5,572 bases of DNA, taken from positions 1-5,572 of the forward strand of contig DAOUTV010000152.1 in the NCBI GenBank assembly GCA_030668505.1, written 5' to 3'. The stretch is from Desulfobacterales bacterium. GTDB taxonomy: Bacteria; Desulfobacterota; Desulfobacteria; Desulfobacterales; C00003060. The stretch's first letter is position 1. The number at the start of each line of letters is the position of its first letter. The notes under the pieces were generated by a model. It was given only the letters and a program-made list of their open reading frames with translations. It was not told where the DNA came from and searched no databases. This document shows, one piece after another, positions 1 through 5,439 of this stretch. The position numbers were made by a program, and so were the translations under genes.

Positions 1-775
1 CCGCGACCATGGCATAGGTGACCGCGGTGTCATAGGGGATACGACCTACCAGTTCAATCCGGTTTCTTGCACAGTAGTCTGCAATTTGATTAGACATCTC
101 CTCGTTTAAGTCGAATTTATTGACACAGGCGAGTGTCGGTATCTTAAAGTGGGCAGCCAACCCTCCAACTCGCTCAAGGTCGTGCAAACCCGACAAGGTC
201 GGTTCGGTCACAATCAGGACCGCACTAGCACCGGTTATGGAGGCGATTACCGGACATCCTATCCCAGGGGGGCCATCTACAATAATGGTGTCAAGCCCTC
301 GCTCTTCGGCCAACACCCTGGCCTGGTTTCTCACCAAGCTGACCAGCAAACCAGAGTTTTCTTCTGCAATGCCCAACCTTGCATGGACCATCGGCCCGAA
401 CCGTGTGTCTGAGATATACCACTTGCCGCATATATTCTGTGGAAAGTCGATGGCCTCAACCGGGCAAAAATAGACACACACGCCGCATCCTTCACAGTCG
501 ATCTTGTCCACTACAAAGTCCGGGCTGATTGCGTTAAACTGGCAGCGCTCCAGGCATTCCCCGCATTCAGTGCAGATTTCCGGGTTTATCTGGGCGGTTC
601 TGCCCCCCTTGAAATCTTCTTCGTGCTTTATTGCAGGGGTGAGTATCAAGTGGAGGTCGGCCGCATCCACATCTGCATCAGCCAAAACCTTGTTTCGAGC
701 AATGGCTGCAAAAGAGGCCACCACACTCGTCTTTCCGGTGCCTCCCTTTCCACTAATAATCGTCAGCTCTTTCAT
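1..775 (-). CDS. MinD-superfamily P-loop ATPase with inserted 2x[4Fe-4S] ferredoxin domain (second of tandem pair, 3' end cut off)
   Basis: A soluble ATPase probably involved in assembling or inserting an Fe-S or mixed-metal cofactor; the client is unknown. I translated 258 codons from the ATG at 775-773; the reading frame is still open at the window edge, so roughly 25-35 C-terminal residues are missing if it matches its paralogue. Visible motifs: deviant Walker A GKGGTGKT at residues 9-16 with the signature lysine K10; switch-I-like DADVDAAD at 33-40; two ferredoxin motifs, C68/C71/C74/C78 and C94/C97/C100/C104 (the second followed by Pro); switch II DGPPG at 167-171, then GCPV with C174; and VTEPT near 189-193. 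This is the COG1149-type architecture: a MinD fold with a ferredoxin inserted after the switch I region. The start codon overlaps the stop codon of the upstream paralogue (ATGA) with only a weak Shine-Dalgarno, so translation is probably coupled. Family call is secure; cofactor and partner are inference. Confidence 0.93.
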   Translation of the reverse strand, partial: MKELTIISGKGGTGKTSVVASFAAIARNKVLADADVDAADLHLILTPAIKHEEDFKGGRTAQINPEICTECGECLERCQFNAISPDFVVDKIDCEGCGVCVYFCPVEAIDFPQNICGKWYISDTRFGPMVHARLGIAEENSGLLVSLVRNQARVLAEERGLDTIIVDGPPGIGCPVIASITGASAVLIVTEPTLSGLHDLERVGGLAAHFKIPTLACVNKFDLNEEMSNQIADYCARNRIELVGRIPYDTAVTYAMVA

Positions 776-1608
776 CCGACCAACCCCGCTATTTTTTCAT
801 AGACCGCTCGAAGCTCATCCTTCATCTCAGGCCTGATGTCCACCATCATGATGCCACGGGAATAGGCCTCAGCAATTTTACGGTCATCTGGAATCTCCAT
901 CAAAATCGGAATGCTTTCCTCTCTAGCATATTTGGCGACCTGGTCGTCTCCGACGTCGGAACGGTTGATAATGATGCCAAGTGGAATTTTCAGAATACGT
1001 ATAGCCTCAACAGCGAGCTTCAGGTCGTTTAATCCGAAAGGCGTAGGTTCGGTCACCAAAATCGCAAAGTCCGAACCCTTCAGGGCTGCAATCACCGGGC
1101 AGGATGTCCCTGGTGGGGCATCTATGATGGCAATTTTCTGAGGATCAATGTGTTCCTTTACCCGGTCGATAAGAGGCGGAGACATTGCCTCGCCAATCCG
1201 CAAACGGCCATGAACAAACTCCACTGACCCGGATGTGCCTTTTTCCAATACGCCAAGGGCCCGTCCCTTCTCGCTTATGGCTTCCTTTGGGCAGACCATC
1301 ATGCACCCCTTGCAACTGTGACAGAGCTCAGGGAACGTCAGGACCTTCTCTCCAATGACTGTAATGGCACTGAACTGGCAGATTTCATAGCATTTTCCAC
1401 AGAAATCGCACCTGTCAAGATCGACTTCCGGGACCGGTATTTCTACTGTCTCAGTGTGGTTGATTTCAGGTTTCATAAAAAGGTGGGCATTGGGTTCTTC
1501 AACATCACAATCCAACAGCTGCACACCCCCATTTAGTGAAACGGCCAGGTTGGTGGCGATGGTGGTTTTGCCCGTACCACCTTTTCCGCTTGCAATACAA
1601 ATAACCAT
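772..1608 (-). CDS. MinD-superfamily P-loop ATPase with inserted 2x[4Fe-4S] ferredoxin domain (first of tandem pair)
   Basis: A complete 278-aa cytosolic ATPase, paralogous to the next gene. Residues 8-15 are GKGGTGKT (deviant Walker A, signature lysine K9); 33-37 DCDVE; the ferredoxin insert carries C67/C70/C73/C77 and C96/C99/C102/C106; switch II is DAPPG at 163-167 followed by C170 in SCPV; VTEPTPFGL lies at 185-193. Eight cysteines in two CxxCxxCxxxC sets predict two [4Fe-4S] clusters. The ATG at 1608 is preferred because the P-loop strand begins immediately (MVICIASGKGG) and GGGGA lies 8 nt upstream. An in-frame ATG at 1650 would add 14 residues and overlap the preceding gene. The start lies 5 nt after the stop of the small Cys-rich gene, and its own stop overlaps the next start, implying a polycistron. 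Related ATPases occur with NifX-like proteins in the Desulfovibrio orange-protein loci; a similar cluster-delivery role, perhaps as a heterodimer with the downstream paralogue, is inferred. Confidence 0.94.
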   Translation of the reverse strand: MVICIASGKGGTGKTTIATNLAVSLNGGVQLLDCDVEEPNAHLFMKPEINHTETVEIPVPEVDLDRCDFCGKCYEICQFSAITVIGEKVLTFPELCHSCKGCMMVCPKEAISEKGRALGVLEKGTSGSVEFVHGRLRIGEAMSPPLIDRVKEHIDPQKIAIIDAPPGTSCPVIAALKGSDFAILVTEPTPFGLNDLKLAVEAIRILKIPLGIIINRSDVGDDQVAKYAREESIPILMEIPDDRKIAEAYSRGIMMVDIRPEMKDELRAVYEKIAGLVG

Positions 1609-1613
1609 ACGAC

Positions 1614-1844
1614 CTATCCCCGTGTCATTGTCGCCCCGCACTTGGGGCATTTTTCCTCAAAGCAGGGTTTTCCCTGCTGATGGGATACTCTTTCACCGCA
1701 GTCCGGACAAACGCAGTTTCCACCAGGGCCGAGGGCACGGCCACCGCCTCCACCGCGGCCACCGCCACCGCCACCTCCTTGTCCCATGCCTCTACCAGTT
1801 CCAGGGCCTTGACCACTTGGGCCTGTTCTATCTCCTCTTGGCAT
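1614..1844 (-). CDS. small Gly-rich protein with DUF5320-like N-terminus and C-terminal zinc-ribbon-like Cys cluster
   Basis: A 76-aa protein starting MPRGDRTGPSGQGPGTGRG, a beginning I associate with DUF5320-type small proteins of anaerobes. Residues 16-42 are an almost pure Gly/Arg linker. The C-terminal part holds C44, C46, C49, H55, C61, C66 and C69, arranged as CxCxxC...C...CxxC, which looks like a zinc ribbon or another metal site. No signal peptide or membrane segment is seen. The ATG at 1844 is strongly supported by TAAGGAGG ending 6 nt upstream; the longer frame would begin at a TTG at 1877 and adds nothing family-like. It sits 41 nt after the NifX-like gene and 5 nt before the first ferredoxin-ATPase, so it almost certainly belongs to that operon and may act as a metal- or cluster-carrying accessory protein. 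Molecular function is unknown; the metal-binding prediction is an inference from the cysteine spacing. Confidence 0.85.
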   Translation of the reverse strand: MPRGDRTGPSGQGPGTGRGMGQGGGGGGGRGGGGGRALGPGGNCVCPDCGERVSHQQGKPCFEEKCPKCGATMTRG

Positions 1845-1885
1845 TGTCGCCTCCTTAAAAAGTAGATTGGGTTGCAATTCAATTT

Positions 1886-2533
1886 TTATGGTTTTTCATT
1901 TTCAAACTCTTTGATTCGCCTGTGGATTTCATCCATTTGCTCGCGCAATATCCGGGCATCTTCCTTGAGATGGGTTAGCTCTTCTTCCTTTGTAACCTGG
2001 CCTGAAGACGCCATGGCAGATCGGCCACAGAGGCCTCCTCCCATACCTCGCCCCATGCCCATGCCGCGACCACCTCCCATGCCGCGACCACCTCCCATGC
2101 CGCGACCCATTCCGAAACCAGTATCAGGTACTTGCCGGGGCCGAGAGCCCTGGGGTTGGTTGACAGTGGCCTGGACGCCGGAATGGCTCTGAGCGTTAGG
2201 TTTATTGGCTGGCTGTAATCGCCCGTTCTTGTATTGCTGAGCGGCCTCACGCACAATGCCTGATATACCCGTAATTATTTCAAGACCTCCTGCCGAAAGG
2301 GCCTGGTATGCCTTGGGTCCGACATTTCCAGTGAGCACAGCCTTGGCCCCCTTGTCAGCAACCACCTTGGACGATTGGATCCCCACACCACTTCCTTGAG
2401 ACAGGTTTGTATTTGCAATTGCTTCAAAACTCATGTCATCCAGATCCACAATCATAAAATATTGACATCTCCCGAATCGGGGGTCGACCTCTGATTCTAG
2501 GTCAGGTCCTGTTGATGAAATAGCTATTTTCAT
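1886..2533 (-). CDS. NifX/NafY-type dinitrogenase FeMo-cofactor-binding domain protein with Gly/Met-rich repeat and coiled-coil tail
   Basis: A 215-aa protein in three parts. Residues 1-105 match the Nitro_FeMo-Co (NifX/NafY/MTH1175) fold: MKIAISSTGPDLESEVDPRFGRCQYF, then SQGSGVGIQSSKVVADKGAK and VLTGNVGPKAYQAL, all typical family positions. Such domains bind Mo-Fe-S or Mo-Cu clusters, or their precursors, in nitrogenase maturation and in orange proteins. Residues 106-138 are a polar linker. Residues 139-170 are Gly/Met/Arg repeats (GMGGGR) encoded by an 18-bp DNA repeat. Residues 182-213 form a charged heptad-like helix (EEELTHLKEDARILREQMDE onward), probably a coiled coil. This tail resembles the C-terminal end of DUF5320 proteins. 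The start at 2533 is supported by AAAGGAGC 10 nt upstream of the ATG. Downstream are the small Cys protein and two Fe-S ATPases. No nitrogenase genes are present, so this is not evidence of nitrogen fixation; the bound cofactor is unknown. Confidence 0.92.
   Translation of the reverse strand: MKIAISSTGPDLESEVDPRFGRCQYFMIVDLDDMSFEAIANTNLSQGSGVGIQSSKVVADKGAKAVLTGNVGPKAYQALSAGGLEIITGISGIVREAAQQYKNGRLQPANKPNAQSHSGVQATVNQPQGSRPRQVPDTGFGMGRGMGGGRGMGGGRGMGMGRGMGGGLCGRSAMASSGQVTKEEELTHLKEDARILREQMDEIHRRIKEFENEKP
2061..2108 (-). repeat. 18-bp in-frame tandem repeat encoding Gly/Met/Arg-rich segment
   Basis: The plus-strand unit ATGCCGCGACCACCTCCC occurs at 2061-2078 and 2079-2096, identical in both copies, followed by a partial third copy to about 2105-2108. 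The period is a multiple of three, so length changes would add or remove GMGGGR-type hexapeptides without a frameshift. It lies inside the NifX-like gene, between the cofactor-binding domain and the coiled coil. Confidence 0.85.
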
Positions 2534-2560
2534 AAATGGTTAGCTCCTTTGAATCCTTCT

Positions 2561-2576
2561 ATCTAAATCTAAATCT
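2561..2576. repeat. hexanucleotide direct repeat (ATCTAA) in leader of NifX-like gene
   Basis: The plus strand reads ATCTAA ATCTAA ATCT, a period-6 repeat 28-43 nt upstream of the NifX-like start codon. It is AT-rich and lies in an untranslated leader. No convincing sigma70 promoter could be built around it, so its significance is unclear. Confidence 0.5.
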
Positions 2577-2604
2577 CTCGGAATCTCTACAAGTTATGGA
2601 AATT

Positions 2605-2661
2605 CCTACGACTGTAGGGCTTTATTCCGACCGCCACAGGCCGGGATAAACCCGCCCCTAC
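2605..2661. repeat. REP-like imperfect inverted repeat between flavoprotein and NifX-like genes
   Basis: The left arm GTAGGGCTTTATTCCGACC (2614-2632) pairs with the right arm 2639-2661, whose reverse complement reads GTAGGGGCGGGTTTATCCCGGCC. The arms align with a short indel and two G-T-type differences around a GCCACA loop (2633-2638). A small perfect hairpin CCTAC-GACT-GTAGG (2605-2618) abuts the left arm. The GTAGGGGCGGGTTTA arm looks like a dispersed intergenic palindrome common in anaerobic deltaproteobacteria; that is recollection, not a search result. No T-run follows on either strand, so it is not a canonical terminator, but it could attenuate or stabilise the polycistronic mRNA. Confidence 0.6.
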
Positions 2662-2675
2662 GGAGCGTAGCGAAG

Positions 2676-3095
2676 CTAATTGATCTCCTCCACATTCTTG
2701 CCGGCATCTGGCCCGGGACTGGTGACAAAGATGTCTGTGATCTTTACGATAACAGCCGACTTGGCTGTGAGATCAGGTTTTTCAGCTTTAACCATTTCAA
2801 CCGCCATATCATGGATCTTGCCCGATGTTTCAATCCTGGGAGTTCCTTTGAATTGATATCCTTTGCGGGGTTTGACATCCCAATCCCAGAATGAAACAGC
2901 TATAACCGGATTCGATTGGATGTTTTCAAAGGTCTTTTTCATGAAGATATCAGCCATCATTATCTCATCATCCGAAAGGATTTTCACAAAATGAATTGGA
3001 ACCACATTAGGGGTGCCATCCTTGGTACAAGTAGCCACGGCATAACCCCTGGTCTTTTCCATCACATCTTTCATGTCTTGCGTCAATTTTGCCAT
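2676..3095 (-). CDS. pyridoxamine 5'-phosphate oxidase-like FMN-binding split-barrel protein
   Basis: A 139-aa soluble protein of the flavin-binding split-barrel superfamily. Visible family features are the opening helix (residues 4-15), strand motif AVATCTKDGTPNVVPIHFVK (19-38), DDEIMMADIFMKKTFENIQ (42-60) covering the usual second-strand and helix region, NPVIAVSFWD (62-71), and GYQFKGTPRIETSG (79-92). The tail ends TSPGPDAGK, typical of small anaerobe and archaeal members. It is much shorter than true PdxH (over 200 aa), so vitamin B6 synthesis is unlikely; the family generally binds FMN, F420 or haem, and its substrate cannot be read from sequence. The start is fixed by AGGAGG ending 6 nt upstream of the ATG. 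The gene lies 85 nt after the DUF134 gene and 142 nt before the NifX-like gene on the same strand, so transcription from the DUF134 promoter is plausible. A redox or flavin-reductase role beside Fe-S biogenesis genes is speculative. Confidence 0.88.
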   Translation of the reverse strand: MAKLTQDMKDVMEKTRGYAVATCTKDGTPNVVPIHFVKILSDDEIMMADIFMKKTFENIQSNPVIAVSFWDWDVKPRKGYQFKGTPRIETSGKIHDMAVEMVKAEKPDLTAKSAVIVKITDIFVTSPGPDAGKNVEEIN

Positions 3096-3138
3096 TTGTC
3101 GCCTCCTCTCTTTGTTTTTTTGGTTACGATTTCACGTG

Positions 3139-3154
3139 GTGTTCCAGTGAACAC
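3139..3154. other. small perfect stem-loop between DUF134 and flavoprotein genes
   Basis: GTGTTC (3139-3144) and GAACAC (3149-3154) are exact reverse complements around a 4-nt CAGT loop. In the transcribed direction it is followed by an A-rich, not T-rich, stretch, so it is not an intrinsic terminator. It may be a protein-binding dyad, an mRNA-processing element, or chance. Confidence 0.4.
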
Positions 3155-3180
3155 ACCGACCATGCAGCTGGGAGAAGCAT

Positions 3181-3612
3181 TTACCCCTTTTCCACTATTC
3201 GGTGGAACTCTTGATGTCCACATGACGGACATTTTTCAGGTCGCCCTGTGCCGGGTGGTTCTTTCCACCGGTTTTGGCAATGGTCGCCGTCACACAAAAA
3301 GACACGGATGGCGGTCGGGTCTACCCGTTTGTAATTTCCCCCCTCCACATTGATCGCCTTTCCGTGGATTAACGCATCTGCTACGGTCTTTCGTGCATTT
3401 TCAATAATACGTCCGAATGTCGCTCTTGACACCTCCATCTGTTTGCCTGCTTCTTCATGGGACATCCCCAACAAGTCGGCAAGCCTTAACGCTTCGAGTT
3501 CATCTACGGTCAACTGGTTCTGTTCCAAGTCCACCATTGGTACCCCGCGTGGTTTAAAATAGTTTATCCGTGGATCAATCGTTACAAGGCGACTTTTTTG
3601 AGGACGTACCAT
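3181..3612 (-). CDS. DUF134/UPF0251 family helix-turn-helix DNA-binding protein with C-terminal Cys cluster
   Basis: A 143-aa probable transcriptional regulator. Residues 1-30 carry the family opening (VRPQKSRLV, then INYFKPRGVP). Residues 34-85 are a sigma-region-4-like helix-turn-helix: LTVDELEALRLADLLGMSHE, then AGKQMEVSRATFGRIIENAR and KTVADALIHGKAI, a very recognisable DUF134 signature. After GG (91-92) an extra domain carries C107, C112, C128 and C131 (CPSCG), resembling a metal-binding ribbon that could sense metal or redox state. The ATG at 3612 is chosen because AAAGGAG ends 5 nt upstream; an in-frame GTG at 3618 overlaps that ribosome binding site and is not credible. The gene lies directly behind a near-consensus promoter with a palindrome at the predicted transcription start, which fits autoregulation. 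DUF134 genes often neighbour NifX-like and ferredoxin-ATPase genes in anaerobes, as here. DNA binding is inferred from the fold; target and ligand are unknown. Confidence 0.93.
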   Translation of the reverse strand: MVRPQKSRLVTIDPRINYFKPRGVPMVDLEQNQLTVDELEALRLADLLGMSHEEAGKQMEVSRATFGRIIENARKTVADALIHGKAINVEGGNYKRVDPTAIRVFLCDGDHCQNRWKEPPGTGRPEKCPSCGHQEFHRIVEKG

Positions 3613-3617
3613 TTGCA

Positions 3618-3624
3618 CTCCTTT
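3618..3624 (-). promoter_or_regulatory. ribosome binding site of the DUF134 gene
   Basis: AAAGGAG on the minus strand, 5 nt upstream of the ATG at 3612. It decides the start: the in-frame GTG at 3618-3616 shares a base with this site and could not use it. Confidence 0.8.
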
Positions 3625-3625
3625 A

Positions 3626-3639
3626 TAAGCATATGCTTA
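3626..3639. promoter_or_regulatory. perfect 14-bp palindrome, candidate operator
   Basis: TAAGCATATGCTTA is a perfect 14-bp dyad with no mismatch. It begins 6 nt downstream of the predicted -10 box, so it covers the expected transcription start, and it ends just before the ribosome binding site of the DUF134 gene. A dimeric repressor bound here would block initiation. The nearest candidate binder is the DUF134 protein itself; that assignment is inference. Confidence 0.7.
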
Positions 3640-3645
3640 AAACTC

Positions 3646-3674
3646 AATATAGGGAGCGAACTCAGAGTTGTCAA
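3646..3674 (-). promoter_or_regulatory. sigma70-type promoter for the DUF134-led gene cluster
   Basis: On the minus strand the -35 box TTGACA (3674-3669, exact consensus) is separated by exactly 17 bp from TATATT (3651-3646), which matches the TATAAT consensus at five of six positions. The predicted start is near 3639, giving a leader of about 27 nt. It is the only convincing promoter I can see in the window. Confidence 0.8.
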
Positions 3675-3721
3675 GTTGTTTTCTGCCTTTTCTTGAATGG
3701 TATTCGTATGGTGAGATTGAG

Positions 3722-5413
3722 TTACTTCCAGAGGTTCAGGTAATGGACGAATTGCCGAGGGCTTAGGGTGGAAAAACGGTCGAATTCTGCAAACATCTCG
3801 AGTCCCGGAATGAGGGCCTTTACGACGGGTATATCCAGATCCTCTCGCGTCAGATTGACATAGATCGGTCTGAAGCCGTTTGTGACCAAAAGCCTTTCCA
3901 AAAGTCTCAAGTCCCGGGCTACGTTGCCTGACGAATAATCTGCTAAGGTTTCGTCCTTTACCTTTTTCAGGCCACGGGGTGCGGGCACGGTCCGGAACCA
4001 GGAGGAGTGGAACGGTACCTCGGTCAGTGCAGATACAACCGCTCTTTTCCCATCCAGGTGTGCTGCGCACCCTTTGAGAATTTCTCCGTCTGGGCCTTGA
4101 ATGAAAGCTTTGTAGCATGGAATGCCAAATTCAGATGTGATATCCAAGAATTGGATCTGGATACCTTCCTTTTTGCAATGCTGTAAAATGTCCTTTACCG
4201 GAGGATCGTCAGATTCCAACAAAAAACACCTTTCGATAGAATAGGGCATAACGCTTTCCGCATCCCTTTCTATAACCTCAAGTAGGCTATGCAGCTTGGC
4301 CTCCTCAAGCGTATTTCCCGATGCCAGACCAGTCGAGGGCAGACCACTTGTAAGGCAGATTTCGTCGAGATTGCAAAAGAGAAAGACCAGCTGAGCCGGT
4401 ACGTATATAGGATGTGTCCCGTTCTCATCCACTCTTTCTGCGACAATCCAATACAGGGGCTGGTTTTGATAGGGGACCTCAAGATGCATGTCATTGGGGT
4501 CCAATACCTCATAAGGCTTTTCCGTCAAGTCTTCATAGCGGGCTTGAATCAAAGGGTGGCCATCCTTGTAATGGAGCACACTGCAGGAATCAAAACTGGC
4601 AAATGACGATACCCTTTCAACCACTTCCATCAAGCAGGAGGCCCTCGCCTGGTCAATATTGAGCCCCTTACCGTAGCTGGTCTGAAGCCCTGTCAGTTGC
4701 CAATGGTTTCTCCCTGTTGATACGCTGACATGCAGGAACCATTGCATTTGAAGGGCATAAGGACTGAGGCTGGCCGGGTTTTCCATTTCAGGTCCAGTCT
4801 CTAGGTCCACAGTCTTCAGCCTTTCCATAGCCCTTGTAGAAGTCTCCACGGGACCGGGCTTTTTTTCGGTATCTTTTGGCGATATCCCCTTTTCGGTTTG
4901 ATCCAACAATGCTTCGATCCGTATCACCCTGTTTGCCCATGCATCCATGTCTTCCTGCTCGATGGGAATGGGGAAGTCCAACTCATCCACAAGTGTTGGG
5001 GGTTTGTGTTGGAGGATATTCTCGGAAAAAAGCCTGAGCCAATAAGCCTTCTCGTCCTCCCCTTTTTTCAAGGTCCAGTTGACATAAATCAAAGGTGTGT
5101 ACTGTGCTAATCTATTGATGTCTGTTCCGTCGAATTCACGTGTCAAGGCGTGCAATCTGTTGTTGAGCATGCAGACCTCATACATAAGTGCCATGAGATG
5201 GGGGTTCTTGTCTTTCCCCCTTTCTATCAATTGGCGTGTCAGGTTGGGCCCAAATTTTCCTGCCAGTTCAAGAAGGTACTTATGCATAAAATCATCATTG
5301 GGATGATCTTTGATGTATTCAAGAGCATCTTCAAAATCTAAATTTTCCTGGGGCGTGCATGTAAACCATCCAGTACCAAACTCGGTGCCCATGTGTTCAA
5401 GCTCATACCTCAT
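3722..5413 (-). CDS. YcaO-type ATP-dependent amide-activating (cyclodehydratase/thioamidation) enzyme with novel N-terminal domain
   Basis: A 563-aa protein. YcaO enzymes use ATP to phosphorylate a peptide amide oxygen, allowing cyclisation or replacement of oxygen by sulfur. The YcaO domain spans about residues 215-563. The ATP/Mg motifs are S259-x3-E263-x2-ER (SCLMEVVER); GLASGNTLEEAKLHSLLEVIERD at 362-384, including E371, H375, E379 and E382-R383; and ALTEV around 462-466. IPGLEMF at 535-541 matches the usual C-terminal PGL segment. The chain ends LNLWK with no PxPxP tail, unlike azoline-forming cyclodehydratases. Residues 1-170 are soluble and probably helical, and I do not recognise them; 175-212 is a polar linker. 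The E. coli YcaO has its extra domain at the other end. The ATG at 5413 has AGGG 6 nt upstream; the longer frame starts at TTG (5494) and reads through repeat-like DNA. No TfuA partner, dehydrogenase or precursor peptide is visible here. Substrate unknown. Confidence 0.9.
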   Translation of the reverse strand: MRYELEHMGTEFGTGWFTCTPQENLDFEDALEYIKDHPNDDFMHKYLLELAGKFGPNLTRQLIERGKDKNPHLMALMYEVCMLNNRLHALTREFDGTDINRLAQYTPLIYVNWTLKKGEDEKAYWLRLFSENILQHKPPTLVDELDFPIPIEQEDMDAWANRVIRIEALLDQTEKGISPKDTEKKPGPVETSTRAMERLKTVDLETGPEMENPASLSPYALQMQWFLHVSVSTGRNHWQLTGLQTSYGKGLNIDQARASCLMEVVERVSSFASFDSCSVLHYKDGHPLIQARYEDLTEKPYEVLDPNDMHLEVPYQNQPLYWIVAERVDENGTHPIYVPAQLVFLFCNLDEICLTSGLPSTGLASGNTLEEAKLHSLLEVIERDAESVMPYSIERCFLLESDDPPVKDILQHCKKEGIQIQFLDITSEFGIPCYKAFIQGPDGEILKGCAAHLDGKRAVVSALTEVPFHSSWFRTVPAPRGLKKVKDETLADYSSGNVARDLRLLERLLVTNGFRPIYVNLTREDLDIPVVKALIPGLEMFAEFDRFSTLSPRQFVHYLNLWK

Positions 5414-5426
5414 ATTAAACCCTAAC

Positions 5427-5439
5427 CCGGATAAACCGG
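5427..5439. other. short inverted repeat just upstream of the YcaO gene
   Basis: CCGG-ATAAA-CCGG, a 4-bp arm dyad 14-26 nt upstream of the YcaO start codon. It is short and could be chance; it lies immediately beside the AGGG ribosome binding site. Confidence 0.3.

Noticed and set aside
1609..1650. Upstream ATG (1650) for the first ferredoxin-ATPase
   Set aside because: It would add 14 residues before the P-loop strand and overlap the preceding gene; the ATG at 1608 fits the family start.
1625..1882. Alternative minus-strand frame over the small Gly-rich gene
   Set aside because: It arises from the GC-rich repeat; the frame starting at 1844 has the strong ribosome binding site, conserved N-terminus and zinc-ribbon cysteines.
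1886..2533. Evidence for nitrogen fixation from the NifX-like domain
   Set aside because: The domain family is widespread outside nitrogenase systems, and no nif structural or nifB/E/N gene is present in the window.
2605..2661. Intrinsic transcription terminator
   Set aside because: The hairpin is imperfect and has no T-run after it on either strand, so a repeat element is the better description.
2916..3353. Plus-strand open frame of 145 codons
   Set aside because: It lies antisense across the well-supported flavoprotein and DUF134 genes, has no recognisable domain, and has no ribosome binding site of note.
3582..4118. Minus-strand open frame of 178 codons overlapping the end of the YcaO gene
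   Set aside because: It is a frame-shifted shadow of the YcaO coding sequence and of the promoter region; its protein is Arg/Pro/Ser-rich without any family motif.
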